Shown: positions 42,604 through 51,062 of the stretch, piece by piece
Numbering within the stretch: position 1 is the first letter of the stretch
Layout: each line of letters begins with the position of its first letter
Source of the DNA: Corynebacterium lujinxingii
Lineage (GTDB): Bacteria; Actinomycetota; Actinomycetes; Mycobacteriales; Mycobacteriaceae
DNA length: 64,000 bases
Assembly (NCBI RefSeq): GCF_014490555.1
Contig: NZ_CP061032.1
Span: forward strand, 1,178,001 to 1,242,000
Direction of reading: 5' to 3'
Position numbers and translations under genes: made by a program
Notes under the pieces: generated by a model
Seen by the model: only the letters and a program-made list of their open reading frames with translations
What the model was told of the DNA's origin: nothing
Database searches by the model: none

Positions 42604-43251
42604 ATGAACCGCCCCGCAGTGCCCCGCCGCAACGCTATTGCGCTCGCTGTACTAGTTTCGGCGTTCGTCGCCGCCTGGGTGCTTTTGGACGTCCCACCGC
42701 TGTCCACCCTGCGCGAATGGGCTGACACACTCGGACCGTGGTTCCCTGCTGTGTTCTGGCTGCTCTACATTTTGATCACTCAATTCCCTATCCCCCGGAC
42801 CCTGATGACGGTCTCGGCAGGCATCCTGTTCGGCACGGTGCGCGGAATTCTCATCGCAATCACGGCCACTACCGTCAGCGCCGTCATCTCGCTGCTGATT
42901 GTCCGCACTCTCCTGCGCGACTGGATCGCCCCACGCCTCACCCACCCAGCGGTCGAGCGGGTGAACCAGCGGTTAGAACAGCGCGGCTGGCTTGCGATAT
43001 TGAGCCTGCGTCTCATCGCGGCCGTTCCGTTTTCGGTGCTCAACTACGCCGCAGCGCTCACCCGGGTCCCCGTGGTGCCGTTCGCGGCAGCGACACTGAT
43101 CGGATCAGTACCCGGCACGGTGTTAGTCACCATCTTCGGCGACACGCTCACCGGGCAAGCCAACCCCGTCGTCATCGCGGTCATGGCGGTGCTCGCCGTG
43201 GTCGGCATCGCGGGGCTCATTATCGACGCCCGCCTTCCGGCACGTAAGTAA
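42604..43251 (+). CDS. VTT/TVP38-family membrane protein
   Basis: 215-aa membrane protein of the SNARE-associated/DedA-like VTT superfamily: about five or six hydrophobic segments, with the central motif GILFGTVRGILIAITATTVSA (first 20 shown in part; about residues 73-93) and LRLIAAVPFSVLNYAAALTR (about 138-157). Relatives are thought to scramble or transport phospholipids or undecaprenyl phosphate. ATG 42604 follows GGAGGCACTCGG. Confidence 0.85.
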   Translation: MNRPAVPRRNAIALAVLVSAFVAAWVLLDVPPLSTLREWADTLGPWFPAVFWLLYILITQFPIPRTLMTVSAGILFGTVRGILIAITATTVSAVISLLIVRTLLRDWIAPRLTHPAVERVNQRLEQRGWLAILSLRLIAAVPFSVLNYAAALTRVPVVPFAAATLIGSVPGTVLVTIFGDTLTGQANPVVIAVMAVLAVVGIAGLIIDARLPARK

Positions 43252-43272
43252 AGGCTCACGGATAGACCGGCG

Positions 43273-43278
43273 TAGGAT
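43273..43278 (+). promoter_or_regulatory. -10 box, leaderless promoter of HTH gene
   Basis: TAGGAT with an 8-base gap to ATG 43287. Confidence 0.45.
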
Positions 43279-43286
43279 AAGCAGCC

Positions 43287-43847
43287 ATGATTGCCGTGCA
43301 CGCGAGGTACAGAGGACGCGAAAAGGGGCGCGCCGCCGTGGTGGAGCGCTCCGCTGAAGCGTTGGGCACGCTACCCGGCATTGGCGCGTTCGAAATCCTG
43401 GGTGTCGAAGACATCCGCACCATCGCCGACACCCCGGAGGCGTCGCTCAACCTCATCATGGCGTTGCTTTCCGACGGCAGCTGGGCCATCGGTCTGGGCT
43501 TTGCCGACTCGGAAGCGAACGCACTCGCCACTGCCTCGAAGGCGGTCGGTGTGAAGGCGGGCCAGGTACGTGTGGTCGTCGATAAGCAAGGTGCGACCAC
43601 TGAAGCCTCCGATATTGCCGCGGCGTTTGCACTGCTGGCGCACGTGCTGCACAAGCGAACGTTTGAAGGGCGCGAGGCGACCTCACTCGTGCGTCGCGGC
43701 TTGAATCAGAACGAGGCTGCAGCCGAGCTAGGCATCTCGAAGCAGGCGATTAGCCAGCGACTTCACGCCGCTGGCTGGCCTGCCGAACAAGCCGGCTGGC
43801 AGCTGACGTTGAACCTGATTACTCGGGCTGCTGATCAGGCCGATTAA
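43287..43847 (+). CDS. HTH protein of unknown function
   Basis: 186-aa protein. The C-terminal part holds a helix-turn-helix (GLNQNEAAAELGISKQAISQ, about 143-162). The N-terminal 130 residues contain a mixed alpha/beta domain (ALLSDGSWAIGLGFADSEANA, 62-82) without a recognised fold; the arrangement recalls SatD-type proteins, but this is only a resemblance. It overlaps the SPFH gene by 29 bases at their 3' ends. Confidence 0.65.
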   Translation: MIAVHARYRGREKGRAAVVERSAEALGTLPGIGAFEILGVEDIRTIADTPEASLNLIMALLSDGSWAIGLGFADSEANALATASKAVGVKAGQVRVVVDKQGATTEASDIAAAFALLAHVLHKRTFEGREATSLVRRGLNQNEAAAELGISKQAISQRLHAAGWPAEQAGWQLTLNLITRAADQAD

Positions 43848-45060
43848 CCGGATCCACCGGGCGAGAGACCGGCTGATTGAAATCGAACCCGGTCTCCGAA
43901 CCTGACGTGATCTCGCGGTGCGACGTGGAGCTCGGCGCGTTATCGGCGGGCTGGGTCGGATCCGGATCGTCGACATGCTTGTTCGCCACCGCGCGGGCCT
44001 CGGCAAGCGCGCGAGCGAGTTCCGGGTCGGTTGAGGTGTCGAACCACGCTTCCGGGTCGCCTTCTTCCGCCATCTCGCGGTCGCGCTCGTTTACTGTTTC
44101 CGCCTCGTACCGGAAGACGCCGTCGTCGTCCTTGTCGGCGAACGCGCGAGCGAACTGCTGCAACGAATCGCCGAACTGCGACGGGATCATCCACATGGTG
44201 GCCGCCTCGTTGTTGGCGATCTTGGGCAGCTGGTCCAAGTACTGGTACGCGAGCAACTCCGGGGTGACACCGGAGGATTTAATCGCGGCGTTGACCTTTT
44301 GGATCGCACGGGCCTCACCCTGCGCAGCGAGGTATTTGGCGGCGCGCTCGCCTTCGGCGCGCAGCATCATCGCCTGGCGTTCCGCCTCGGCGGCGAGGAT
44401 CGCGGCGTGCTTTTCACCCTCGGCGGAAAGGATGCGCGCCTGCTTCTCGCCCTCGGCGGTCTTGATGTCGGATTCGCGCTTACCTTCCGCGGTGAGGATC
44501 ATAGCGCGCTTCTCGCGGTCCGCCTTCATCTGCATCTCCATGGACTGCTGGATCGACGGCGGCGGATCAATCGCCTTGAGCTCCACTCGGCTGATGCGCA
44601 GGCCCCACTTCGCGGTGGCCGCGTCGAGTTCTCCGCGCAGGCGACGGTTGATGGTCTCGCGCGAAGTCAGCGTTTCTTCTAGCGTCATGCCACCGACGAC
44701 GTCGCGCAGCGTCGCAGTCGAAATCTGCTCCACACCGACGAGGTAGTTGTCCACACCGTAGATCGCTTTGGCGGGCTCGTTGATCTGGAACGTGACCACC
44801 GTGTCAATTGCCACGGTGAGGTTGTCCTGTGTGATCACGGCCTGTGGCGGGAACGACACAACGCGCTCACGCGTATCCACGCGGGCACGCACACGGTCGA
44901 TGTACGGCACGAGGAAGGTGATCCCACCCGAGGCAGTGCGCGTGTAGCGCCCAAGCCGCTCGATCACGGCGGCCTCCCCCTGCGGGATGAGCTTGATCGA
45001 CGCTGTGAGCAGCGCGATCAGTAAGACAAGTATAACGACGAAGGTGACTAACCCACCCAT
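43819..45060 (-). CDS. SPFH/band-7 (slipin) membrane protein
   Basis: 413-aa stomatin-like protein: an N-terminal anchor (LVTFVVILVLLIALLTASI), the SPFH domain (IPQGEAAVIERLGRYTRTAS to about residue 190), a long alanine/glutamate-rich coiled coil made of repeats of the form AEGEKxAxIL (about 190-275), and a polar tail of about 100 residues. Such proteins scaffold membrane microdomains. It directly follows nfeD (no gap), its usual partner. Confidence 0.92.
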   Translation of the reverse strand: MGGLVTFVVILVLLIALLTASIKLIPQGEAAVIERLGRYTRTASGGITFLVPYIDRVRARVDTRERVVSFPPQAVITQDNLTVAIDTVVTFQINEPAKAIYGVDNYLVGVEQISTATLRDVVGGMTLEETLTSRETINRRLRGELDAATAKWGLRISRVELKAIDPPPSIQQSMEMQMKADREKRAMILTAEGKRESDIKTAEGEKQARILSAEGEKHAAILAAEAERQAMMLRAEGERAAKYLAAQGEARAIQKVNAAIKSSGVTPELLAYQYLDQLPKIANNEAATMWMIPSQFGDSLQQFARAFADKDDDGVFRYEAETVNERDREMAEEGDPEAWFDTSTDPELARALAEARAVANKHVDDPDPTQPADNAPSSTSHREITSGSETGFDFNQPVSRPVDPVNRPDQQPE

Positions 45061-45489
45061 CTAGGACTCCTTCCATACGACGGCCACGGGTCCGTCGATA
45101 TCGTAAACGGTCACGTGAGAACCCGCTGGGATCGTCGCCGCTGGGTCGAGTGCGCGCGCCGACCACAGTGAGCCGTCTAAACGCACCTGACCGGTACCGT
45201 CAACGATGTCCTCCACCACTTCAGCACGGCTGCCGACGAGCGCACGCGGCGTCTCATCGAGCACCAGCGGTTTTTCCATGCGCTTGCGCAACGGTGGGCG
45301 CAGGAACACCCAGAACAGCACTGATGCCACGGTGAAGACAGCAATCTCAGCGGCAAGCGGTACGCCGGCTAGCGCGACCCCTGCGGTGACGAGCGCGCCG
45401 CACGCCAGCATGAGCAGTGTCAATTCCCCCACCGCTAGCTCGGCCAGCGCCAAAATTGCGGCGACGATGAACCAGAGTAAAGCTCCCAC
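45061..45489 (-). CDS. NfeD-family protein
   Basis: 142-aa short NfeD: three hydrophobic segments (residues 3-75) then an OB-fold C-terminal domain (ALVGSRAEVVEDIVDGTGQV onward). NfeD partners the adjacent SPFH protein in membrane microdomains. GTG 45489 start, 10 bases after the DUF3097 gene. Confidence 0.88.
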   Translation of the reverse strand: MGALLWFIVAAILALAELAVGELTLLMLACGALVTAGVALAGVPLAAEIAVFTVASVLFWVFLRPPLRKRMEKPLVLDETPRALVGSRAEVVEDIVDGTGQVRLDGSLWSARALDPAATIPAGSHVTVYDIDGPVAVVWKES

Positions 45490-45499
45490 GCGATATACC

Positions 45500-46351
45500 T
45501 TACATGTGTTCGAGATCTGATTTGGACAGATCAGGGTTGGTCACAAAATCCACGAGTCGCTCGACCGCTCCGATCAGCGTCGAATCGAGATCCCTGAAGG
45601 TGTGCACCGACGAGGACACGCGGCGCCACCCCTCCTTCGGATCCGACCAGCCGAGGCGTCGGCACACACCGGTTTTCCAGTCCTCGCCGTACGGCACCTC
45701 AGGCCAGGCGGGGATGCCGACGCTCTTCGGCTTCACAGCAGCCCAGATGTCGATGTACGGGTGGCCGGTAACCAGCACGTGCGGTCCGACGTTTTCCACC
45801 AGCCGGGCCTCTTTTGTGCCCTTGATCAGGTGGTCGGCGAGCACACCGATGCGGCGGCCCGGCCCGGGCTGGAACTCGTCGAGACGCGCCTGCAAGTTAT
45901 CCAGGCCTTCGAGATACTCGACGACGACACCCTCCACGCGCAGGTCGTGACCCCACACCTGCTCCACGATGGCCGCGTCGTGGATGCCCTCCACCCAGAT
46001 CCGCGACGGCATCGCGACCTTCGCCTGGACGTTGGCGACCTTGCGCGAGCCCGAGTTCGACCGCTTCGGCTCCTCGTTTCGCGGCGCAACGTAGCGCGTG
46101 AGCGTCACCCGTTGACCTTCGACCATGAAGGCACCCGGCAGCATCTTGAACAGCCGCTGCGTGCCGTAGCGGTCCTCGAGGCGCACAAAGTCGCCGTCGT
46201 AGGTGCGCTCGAACCCGACGACCGCGCCGACGAAATCGTTGCCCACGATCTCCACGATGACGCCCGGCTCCGCAGGCATCGCCGGGTAGGTCGGCCGTTT
46301 CGTGCGTGCGTGGCCCTTAAAAATATCTCCGCTGTACCGGCTATCTCCCAT
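45500..46351 (-). CDS. DUF3097 family protein
   Basis: 283-aa actinobacterial conserved protein of unknown function. The N-terminal part (about 30-85) is beta-rich; the C-terminal part carries RIWVEGIHDAAIVEQVWGHD and GVLADHLIKGTKEARL, resembling a TOPRIM-like fold with acidic positions, which would imply nucleic-acid binding (inference). ATG 46351; a TAGAAT at 46363-46368 on the minus strand is a likely -10. Confidence 0.82.
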   Translation of the reverse strand: MGDSRYSGDIFKGHARTKRPTYPAMPAEPGVIVEIVGNDFVGAVVGFERTYDGDFVRLEDRYGTQRLFKMLPGAFMVEGQRVTLTRYVAPRNEEPKRSNSGSRKVANVQAKVAMPSRIWVEGIHDAAIVEQVWGHDLRVEGVVVEYLEGLDNLQARLDEFQPGPGRRIGVLADHLIKGTKEARLVENVGPHVLVTGHPYIDIWAAVKPKSVGIPAWPEVPYGEDWKTGVCRRLGWSDPKEGWRRVSSSVHTFRDLDSTLIGAVERLVDFVTNPDLSKSDLEHM

Positions 46352-46378
46352 AGTGTTTCCGCATTCTATCGGCCCGGC

Positions 46379-46384
46379 TACACT
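46379..46384 (+). promoter_or_regulatory. -10 box, leaderless promoter
   Basis: TACACT with a 7-base gap to ATG 46392. Only 40 bases separate the divergent start codons here. Confidence 0.5.
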
Positions 46385-46391
46385 TGCCCGG

Positions 46392-47147
46392 ATGCACACG
46401 CGCGCACAGGTTTATTCGCCACTGCAAAACACCGCCGTCTGGTTGGCGGCGTGGCTCTACAACGTCGAATCCACGGACGAGACCATCGATGCGCTCACCG
46501 ACCTCGGCGGCACCCACACCTTTGACGGTGCCCCGATGGTGCAATTGCTTCACGACGTCCGCACCGCCGCCGACCTCGAATCACCTGAACCTGCCGTGCG
46601 GCTGGTGCTGTGGGGCCCAGGCCAGGCACCGCGGCTGCGTGCAGACTCTCCCGCGATGGAAGCGCTGACTCAGGCGGGCGCGCTCGTGGTCCGGGGCGGA
46701 GGCGCCAACCACATTCTGGTGCCCGACTATTCGGCGGACGGGGTGCGCTGGCGGTGGTTCGAGGACTACGAGCCGTTGCCTGAGCCGGAATGGCTCACGC
46801 CAGGCGAGGCCGACCAGCTGCTCTCACGCGCAACAAATGAGGCGGCTGTGCTCATCGAGGCCGCCGGCGGCACGCGCAAGGAACTGCCCAACCCAAGGCT
46901 GGCGGTGGGTACCCTGGCGGATTTTTACGACACCCCGGGCTTGCCGGCCGGTGTCACACCACGCGCCGCCAAACTGTTCGCGAGGGCGGACCGTGTGGCG
47001 GCGACCATCGAGACGGTGACGGAGCGTCTCGACGACCACACCTTCGATCCCCACCTGTTCGCCCTGTGGCGCCACGTTCGCTCCGCACGCATGGCGGGCG
47101 TGTCTGACGCGGTGGTTGATTACCGCCGCGAGTACATGCGTGCTTAA
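46392..47147 (+). CDS. Conserved hypothetical protein
   Basis: 251-aa cytoplasmic protein, not recognised as a named family. It has an N-terminal helical start (QNTAVWLAAWLYNVESTDE), a GGGANHILVP loop (about 103) and an HTH-like C-terminal helical part. No signal peptide or membrane segment. Stop TAA overlaps the ferrochelatase stop (TTAA, 47144-47147). Start chosen from the -10 geometry; the frame is open further upstream into the DUF3097 gene. Confidence 0.65.
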   Translation: MHTRAQVYSPLQNTAVWLAAWLYNVESTDETIDALTDLGGTHTFDGAPMVQLLHDVRTAADLESPEPAVRLVLWGPGQAPRLRADSPAMEALTQAGALVVRGGGANHILVPDYSADGVRWRWFEDYEPLPEPEWLTPGEADQLLSRATNEAAVLIEAAGGTRKELPNPRLAVGTLADFYDTPGLPAGVTPRAAKLFARADRVAATIETVTERLDDHTFDPHLFALWRHVRSARMAGVSDAVVDYRREYMRA

Positions 47148-48199
47148 GCGTTCGCGGCCGGGCGCGCTGGGCGCTTCACCGGCGCACAGCAGCCTTCCCT
47201 GCAAGGCGCGCCGTTGACGGTACAGCCCTGCACGGTGACGCTAGACAAGGTTTTAGGCTTGACGTCGCCGCCTACTGCTGCCGCAATGTCGACCACCATG
47301 CCGGCGAACTCCGCATCGAGCCCCACCGTGGGCACACGGTCGAGCGTGACCCCCAGGTCGTCGCAGGTCTGCTTGAGCTCGGTGTCGAGGTCCCAAACGA
47401 CCTCCATGTGGTCGGTGATAAAGCCGAGCGGCACGCAGATCAGGTGCTCGAAGCCCCCGGCAGCGTGCAGCTCCTCGGTCCTGTCAACAACATCGGGCTC
47501 CAGCCACGGCGTCGCCGGGTTGCCGGAGCGCGATTGCCACACCACCTCGTAGTCCTCAACGCCGGCTTGATTCGCGACGAGCGCGGCCGCCTCCGTAACC
47601 TGCCGCGAGTACAGATTCGCATCCGTCGGACCACCTGCGGCGTTGTCTGCAACAGTGGGCACGCTGTGTGCCGTGAATAGGATCTTCGTCGCCTCAGGTG
47701 CGCGTTCGACTGCTGCGCGCAAGTTGTCGGCCATCAGTTGCACAAACGTCGGGTGGCCGTAGAACTGCCAGAGCTTCGTGTACTCGATCTCCGGGGTGAC
47801 CTCGCGGATGCGCTGAATGTCCTCGTCGTACTGGCGGCACGCGGAGTAGCCGCCCCAGGCTGACGTGGCGAAGACGAGGACGCGGCGGTGGTCGTCGTCA
47901 AGCAACTGCTTCGCGGTGTCTTCGGCGAACGGGTGCCAGTTGCGGTTGCCGAAGTAGACGGGAAGATCGATGCCGCGGCGGTCGAGTTCCGCCTCGATGT
48001 TTGCGATGAGATCGCGGTTTTGCGCGTTGATCGGGCTGACACCCCCGAAGTGGAAGTAGTGCTCGCCCACCTGCGCGAGACGCTCCCGCGGGATGCCGCG
48101 GCCGCGCGTGACGTTCTCAAGAAAAGGAATAACCTCGTCCTCCCCCTCGGGGCCACCGAAGGAGAGGACGAGGAGTGCATCGTAGTCGTGTAGAGCCAT
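47144..48199 (-). CDS. hemH: Coproporphyrin III ferrochelatase
   Basis: 351-aa chelatase inserting iron into coproporphyrin III in the actinobacterial haem route (also called cpfC). LLVLSFGGPEGEDEVIPFLE at the start, the catalytic His in LFTAHSVPTV (about 175) and the second metal-side region GFITDHMEVVWD (about 250) are present. The C-terminus has clustered cysteines (GCTVNGAPCREGCC), as in ferrochelatases with a 2Fe-2S cluster. Confidence 0.94.
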   Translation of the reverse strand: MALHDYDALLVLSFGGPEGEDEVIPFLENVTRGRGIPRERLAQVGEHYFHFGGVSPINAQNRDLIANIEAELDRRGIDLPVYFGNRNWHPFAEDTAKQLLDDDHRRVLVFATSAWGGYSACRQYDEDIQRIREVTPEIEYTKLWQFYGHPTFVQLMADNLRAAVERAPEATKILFTAHSVPTVADNAAGGPTDANLYSRQVTEAAALVANQAGVEDYEVVWQSRSGNPATPWLEPDVVDRTEELHAAGGFEHLICVPLGFITDHMEVVWDLDTELKQTCDDLGVTLDRVPTVGLDAEFAGMVVDIAAAVGGDVKPKTLSSVTVQGCTVNGAPCREGCCAPVKRPARPAANA

Positions 48200-48206
48200 G
48201 GTCTTG

Positions 48207-48212
48207 AGCCTA
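48207..48212 (-). promoter_or_regulatory. -10 box, leaderless promoter of hemH
   Basis: Minus-strand TAGGCT with a 7-base gap to ATG 48199. Confidence 0.5.
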
Positions 48213-48229
48213 GACCGTGGCCCGATCCG

Positions 48230-49891
48230 CTAGAGCAGGCGGACCGCGTTCGGGGTCATGCCCGACCAGCGCACTGGCGAGATCTTCACGTTCTGGCCGG
48301 ACTGAGGCGCTTCGATCATGGTGCCGTCGCCAAGGTAGATCGCCACGTGCTGGCTGCCGCCCGGGCCCCAGAACAATAGGTCGCCGCGCTGGGCCTCGCT
48401 CGCCGGCACGTGCGTGCCACGCTGGTACTGGTAGCCGGTGTAGTGCGGCAGCGCGATACCGGCGCCCGCAAACGCGTAGAGGACGAGGCCGGAGCAGTCG
48501 AAACCGGACTGGCCGGAGCCCTCCAGGCCGTTGGTCGGTCCGTTGGCGTCGCCGCCACCCCACACGTACGGGGTGCCGATCATCGACTGTGCACGGGCAA
48601 TCACTGCCTCAACCTGGGACGAATCGGATACCGCCGCCGAGGCCTGCTGCGCCTCCTCCGAGATCTCCGCCGCAGTCTGGAGCTCCGGCAGCACTGCTTC
48701 GACCGTGTCGGAGGTGGGCTCCACCTCGCCGATCGCGCCCGTCAATCCGTCAGCGAATGCGGTGACCAGCTCGCTGGATCCGCCGTCGCGGAACGCGTCC
48801 GCGAACGACCCGTGGTTGGCGGCCACGCCACCGACGAGCGCGACACCGGCGGCGATGGCGCCCGCCTTGGCGATGGCGTCGTCGTCAAGCTGCGGCAGCC
48901 CCGCGGCCGACGACAACGCCGCGATCTCGCCCGCGTCCGCCGTGGCGTTGCTGTCGGAGGATGTCTGGGCAACAACGCGCACCGCATCGACGATCGCCTC
49001 GCGGCTCGGCTCGCCTGCCTCCGGCGAGGTGCCTGAGATGCGGTCGCGCACCCGATCCACAACCTCTTCCGGCACCTCGTAGGTGGCGTCGCCGCGCGAG
49101 ACGGTCAGCGTCGCCGCGTAGGGGCTGGCAACCGCGCTGTCTTCGGTGGCGTTGTCCTCGTTGGCTTTGCCCTCCGGCGCGCGCTGCTCGTCCAATTCGG
49201 ACTGGGCGGCGTCGAGCTCACGCTGCGCAGCGTCGCGCTCAGCGGCACTGGCCTCCATAGCGGCGCGGTTGTCGTCGAGAAGCCTGCGAGCTTCAGCTTC
49301 CGCGGCTTCCGCTTCCTTCGCGGATGCGTCAGCTAACTCGCGCGTTTCGCGCAGCGTCGCCTCCTCGTTCGCGGCTTCAGCACGTGCGCGCTCCGCTTCC
49401 TCGAGCTTCGCACGCTTTTCCTCGGAGCGTTGACGCAGGAACAACGAGCGGTCCAGCACGTCGCGCTGCGTATCTTTCCCGCTGATCGCGGTGAGAGCAT
49501 CGCTTGCCGACGCCCCCCTGTACTGCGAGCGGCTCAACTCCTCGAGTTCAGTGCGGAGCTTCTCCACGCGTGCTTGGGCGTCGTCGAGACGCTTCTTCGC
49601 CTCCTGCTCGCCGAGACGGGCTTGCTCCGCCTTCGCCTGGGCGTCGTGGAGGTCCACCAGCGACTGGTTGACGGCCTCTTGGAGTCCGCCAAGGTCGAGG
49701 TTGCGGGCATCGACGTCTGCCTGTGCCTTGGAAACAGCGGAAACGAGCTCGCTGACCGCTGACGTTGAGCTCTGACCAGACGCGGACGGGCTGACGAGGC
49801 CCATCACGAGAGAAATTGTTGCGGCACATGCGGCAGTACCGAACGCGTTTCGCGCACGGTTCAGCCGCGTGCCCCTTTGTGGGTTAGCCAC
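48230..49891 (-). CDS. ripA: RipA-type NlpC/P60 peptidoglycan endopeptidase
   Basis: 553-aa secreted hydrolase that cleaves D-Glu-mDAP bonds at the septum. Signal peptide 1-39 (AACAATISLVMGLVSPSASG), a long coiled coil (about 45-240, heptads rich in Ala, Glu and Arg), an acidic linker, and the C-terminal NlpC/P60 domain: FDCSGLVLYAF (Cys), RGDLLFWGPGGSQHVAIYLG (His). The coiled coil probably blocks the active site until partners remove it. GTG 49891 has GGAG 7 bases upstream. Not to be confused with the iron regulator also named RipA. Confidence 0.93.
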   Translation of the reverse strand: MANPQRGTRLNRARNAFGTAACAATISLVMGLVSPSASGQSSTSAVSELVSAVSKAQADVDARNLDLGGLQEAVNQSLVDLHDAQAKAEQARLGEQEAKKRLDDAQARVEKLRTELEELSRSQYRGASASDALTAISGKDTQRDVLDRSLFLRQRSEEKRAKLEEAERARAEAANEEATLRETRELADASAKEAEAAEAEARRLLDDNRAAMEASAAERDAAQRELDAAQSELDEQRAPEGKANEDNATEDSAVASPYAATLTVSRGDATYEVPEEVVDRVRDRISGTSPEAGEPSREAIVDAVRVVAQTSSDSNATADAGEIAALSSAAGLPQLDDDAIAKAGAIAAGVALVGGVAANHGSFADAFRDGGSSELVTAFADGLTGAIGEVEPTSDTVEAVLPELQTAAEISEEAQQASAAVSDSSQVEAVIARAQSMIGTPYVWGGGDANGPTNGLEGSGQSGFDCSGLVLYAFAGAGIALPHYTGYQYQRGTHVPASEAQRGDLLFWGPGGSQHVAIYLGDGTMIEAPQSGQNVKISPVRWSGMTPNAVRLL

Positions 49892-49978
49892 GAAGGTGCT
49901 CCTCACACCGCACGCAGCGCACCACAGCAACAGCCCACAGGCGATCAAGAAAGACCTGCGGACGTGCCAAAAGCGCGC

Positions 49979-50001
49979 AAAAGAACCCTGACTAGGGGCT
50001 C
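49979..50001 (-). other. Weak stem with T-run in ripA leader
   Basis: On the minus strand GAGCCC pairs with GGGTTC (one G:U) around a 7-nt loop and is followed by TTTT. A possible leader attenuator, about 90 bases before the ripA start. Confidence 0.3.
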
Positions 50002-50117
50002 GACGTGCGGTCCTAGATGTTGACTACTGACGCGGCAACGCGAACCGACAGCAGCGACAACGCAGTCAGATGAGTCTCAGTTCTCGGCGTGCTTCCCCAC
50101 ATGCCCGAACTTGAATC

Positions 50118-50140
50118 AAGGCGCTTGACTAGAGCGCCTT
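50118..50140. other. 8-bp hairpin in ripA leader
   Basis: AAGGCGCT (50118-50125) and AGCGCCTT (50133-50140) around a 7-nt loop. Confidence 0.5.
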
Positions 50141-50217
50141 ATGTGGTCCCATCGTGAAAGGTGCGACAACTATCGACCCACGAGCCGATACGGGAACCAT
50201 ACGTCAAGGCAACTGAC

Positions 50218-50235
50218 TTGTATCCCTTTTGTTAC
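50218..50235 (-). promoter_or_regulatory. MtrA-box candidate upstream of ripA
   Basis: On the minus strand GTAACAAA and GATACAAG form a direct repeat with an 11-base period, close to the corynebacterial MtrA motif. MtrA controls cell-wall hydrolases in this group. Confidence 0.4.
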
Positions 50236-50312
50236 ACAAAGCTGCTTGAGTCAAGACGTTTCACATGATTCACACCCGCCTCACCTGCGCGGATTGGCAC
50301 ACCGTTTACGCG

Positions 50313-50328
50313 TGTGACATTCGTCACT
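50313..50328. promoter_or_regulatory. GlxR (CRP-type) site candidate
   Basis: TGTGA-CATTCG-TCACT matches the GlxR consensus TGTGA-N6-TCACA except for the last base. Confidence 0.5.
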
Positions 50329-50401
50329 CACCGAATCGGGGGTGGGCAGTTGCAGGGGCGTACCCGAGGGTTGTGGATGCAGTCAAGTGTTGGGGCTTGT
50401 C

Positions 50402-50872
50402 TTACCGGCGGCTAGCGCGAAAGGTAAACAGCGCGACGCACAACAGCACCAGAACGATCAGCCCCACAACAAGCAGCCAATTCACGTGAAATCCGGCTGC
50501 TTCAGCTGCAAACGCATGGAGACCGGCCACATAGTCTGGTTCAGCAACCATGGCCAGCTGCCCGCGTTCTATTTGGGCGCGGGTGAGGTTCTCGCTCACC
50601 CCAACTGCTACATGCGGGGTGCGCACCAGAACGGTGTCGAAGTCCGTTTGGCCGGCTACGTCCTGGGCGAGGTCGCGGAGATCAGCGACCTGCTTCGGCG
50701 TCTGCTCCAGCACGATGACCGCGGCCGGGTCGATAAGTGCGGTGTCCGGAGCGTCGAGTGCACCCTCGAGCCCGCCGCGCAGGCCGTCGTTGACCGGATT
50801 GTCGGTGCCGAATGCCACGGGAGAGGCACCGAGCTGTGCGATGAGCTCTTCGAGCGTGGTCTCCGGCTGCAC
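50402..50872 (-). CDS. Membrane-anchored conserved protein (Rv1476-like)
   Basis: 156-aa protein of unknown function: a cytoplasm-or-exterior alpha/beta part (residues 1-125) followed by one C-terminal membrane segment (WLLVVGLIVLVLLCVALFTF) and a basic end. Placement between acn and ripA matches Rv1476 and corynebacterial orthologues. GTG 50872 has AAGGAG 6 bases upstream. Confidence 0.8.
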   Translation of the reverse strand: MQPETTLEELIAQLGASPVAFGTDNPVNDGLRGGLEGALDAPDTALIDPAAVIVLEQTPKQVADLRDLAQDVAGQTDFDTVLVRTPHVAVGVSENLTRAQIERGQLAMVAEPDYVAGLHAFAAEAAGFHVNWLLVVGLIVLVLLCVALFTFRASRR

Positions 50873-50960
50873 GGACGGCTCCTTTTATTCGGCGTGCGGG
50901 GTACGTCTGATGAGTGTAGTTGCGGGGTCCAGGGTGTCGTCGTTAAGCAAAATGCGAAAA

Positions 50961-50976
50961 CATAACGATCGTACTG
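50961..50976. promoter_or_regulatory. AcnR operator in the acn promoter
   Basis: CATAACGATCGTACTG agrees with the C. glutamicum AcnR motif CAGnACnnnCGTACTG at all but one defined position. A TAGTAT follows at 50978-50983 as a possible -10, so AcnR would block polymerase. Confidence 0.75.
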
Positions 50977-51011
50977 TTAGTATCGGAGAGGATCTATGGC
51001 GAGTCGCTTAG

Positions 51012-51034
51012 TATGGGGCTTGACCATAGGGTCA
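51012..51034 (+). promoter_or_regulatory. acn leader: RamA-like site and palindrome
   Basis: ATGGGGC near 51013-51019 fits the loose RamA motif, and TGACC-ATAG-GGTCA at 51021-51034 is a 5-bp inverted repeat. Both lie between the AcnR site and the start codon. RamA is known to activate acn in C. glutamicum; the palindrome has no assigned regulator. Confidence 0.35.
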
Positions 51035-51062
51035 TCATCCCTGTTTTGAATTACAACGAGGA

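Larger units (their letters stand above)
49892..50401 (-). promoter_or_regulatory. 510-bp upstream region of ripA, no gene
   Basis: No convincing coding frame. Contents: GlxR-like site (50313-50328), MtrA-like direct repeat (50218-50235), a strong hairpin (50118-50140) and a weaker stem followed by TTTT (49979-50001). These suggest a long, regulated 5' leader. The conserved core of the c-di-AMP (ydaO) riboswitch was looked for and not found. Confidence 0.55.

Noticed and set aside
49892..50340. c-di-AMP (ydaO) riboswitch before the NlpC/P60 gene
   Set aside because: Conserved core segments (such as CCGAACCCGTCAGCTAACC) are absent on the relevant strand.
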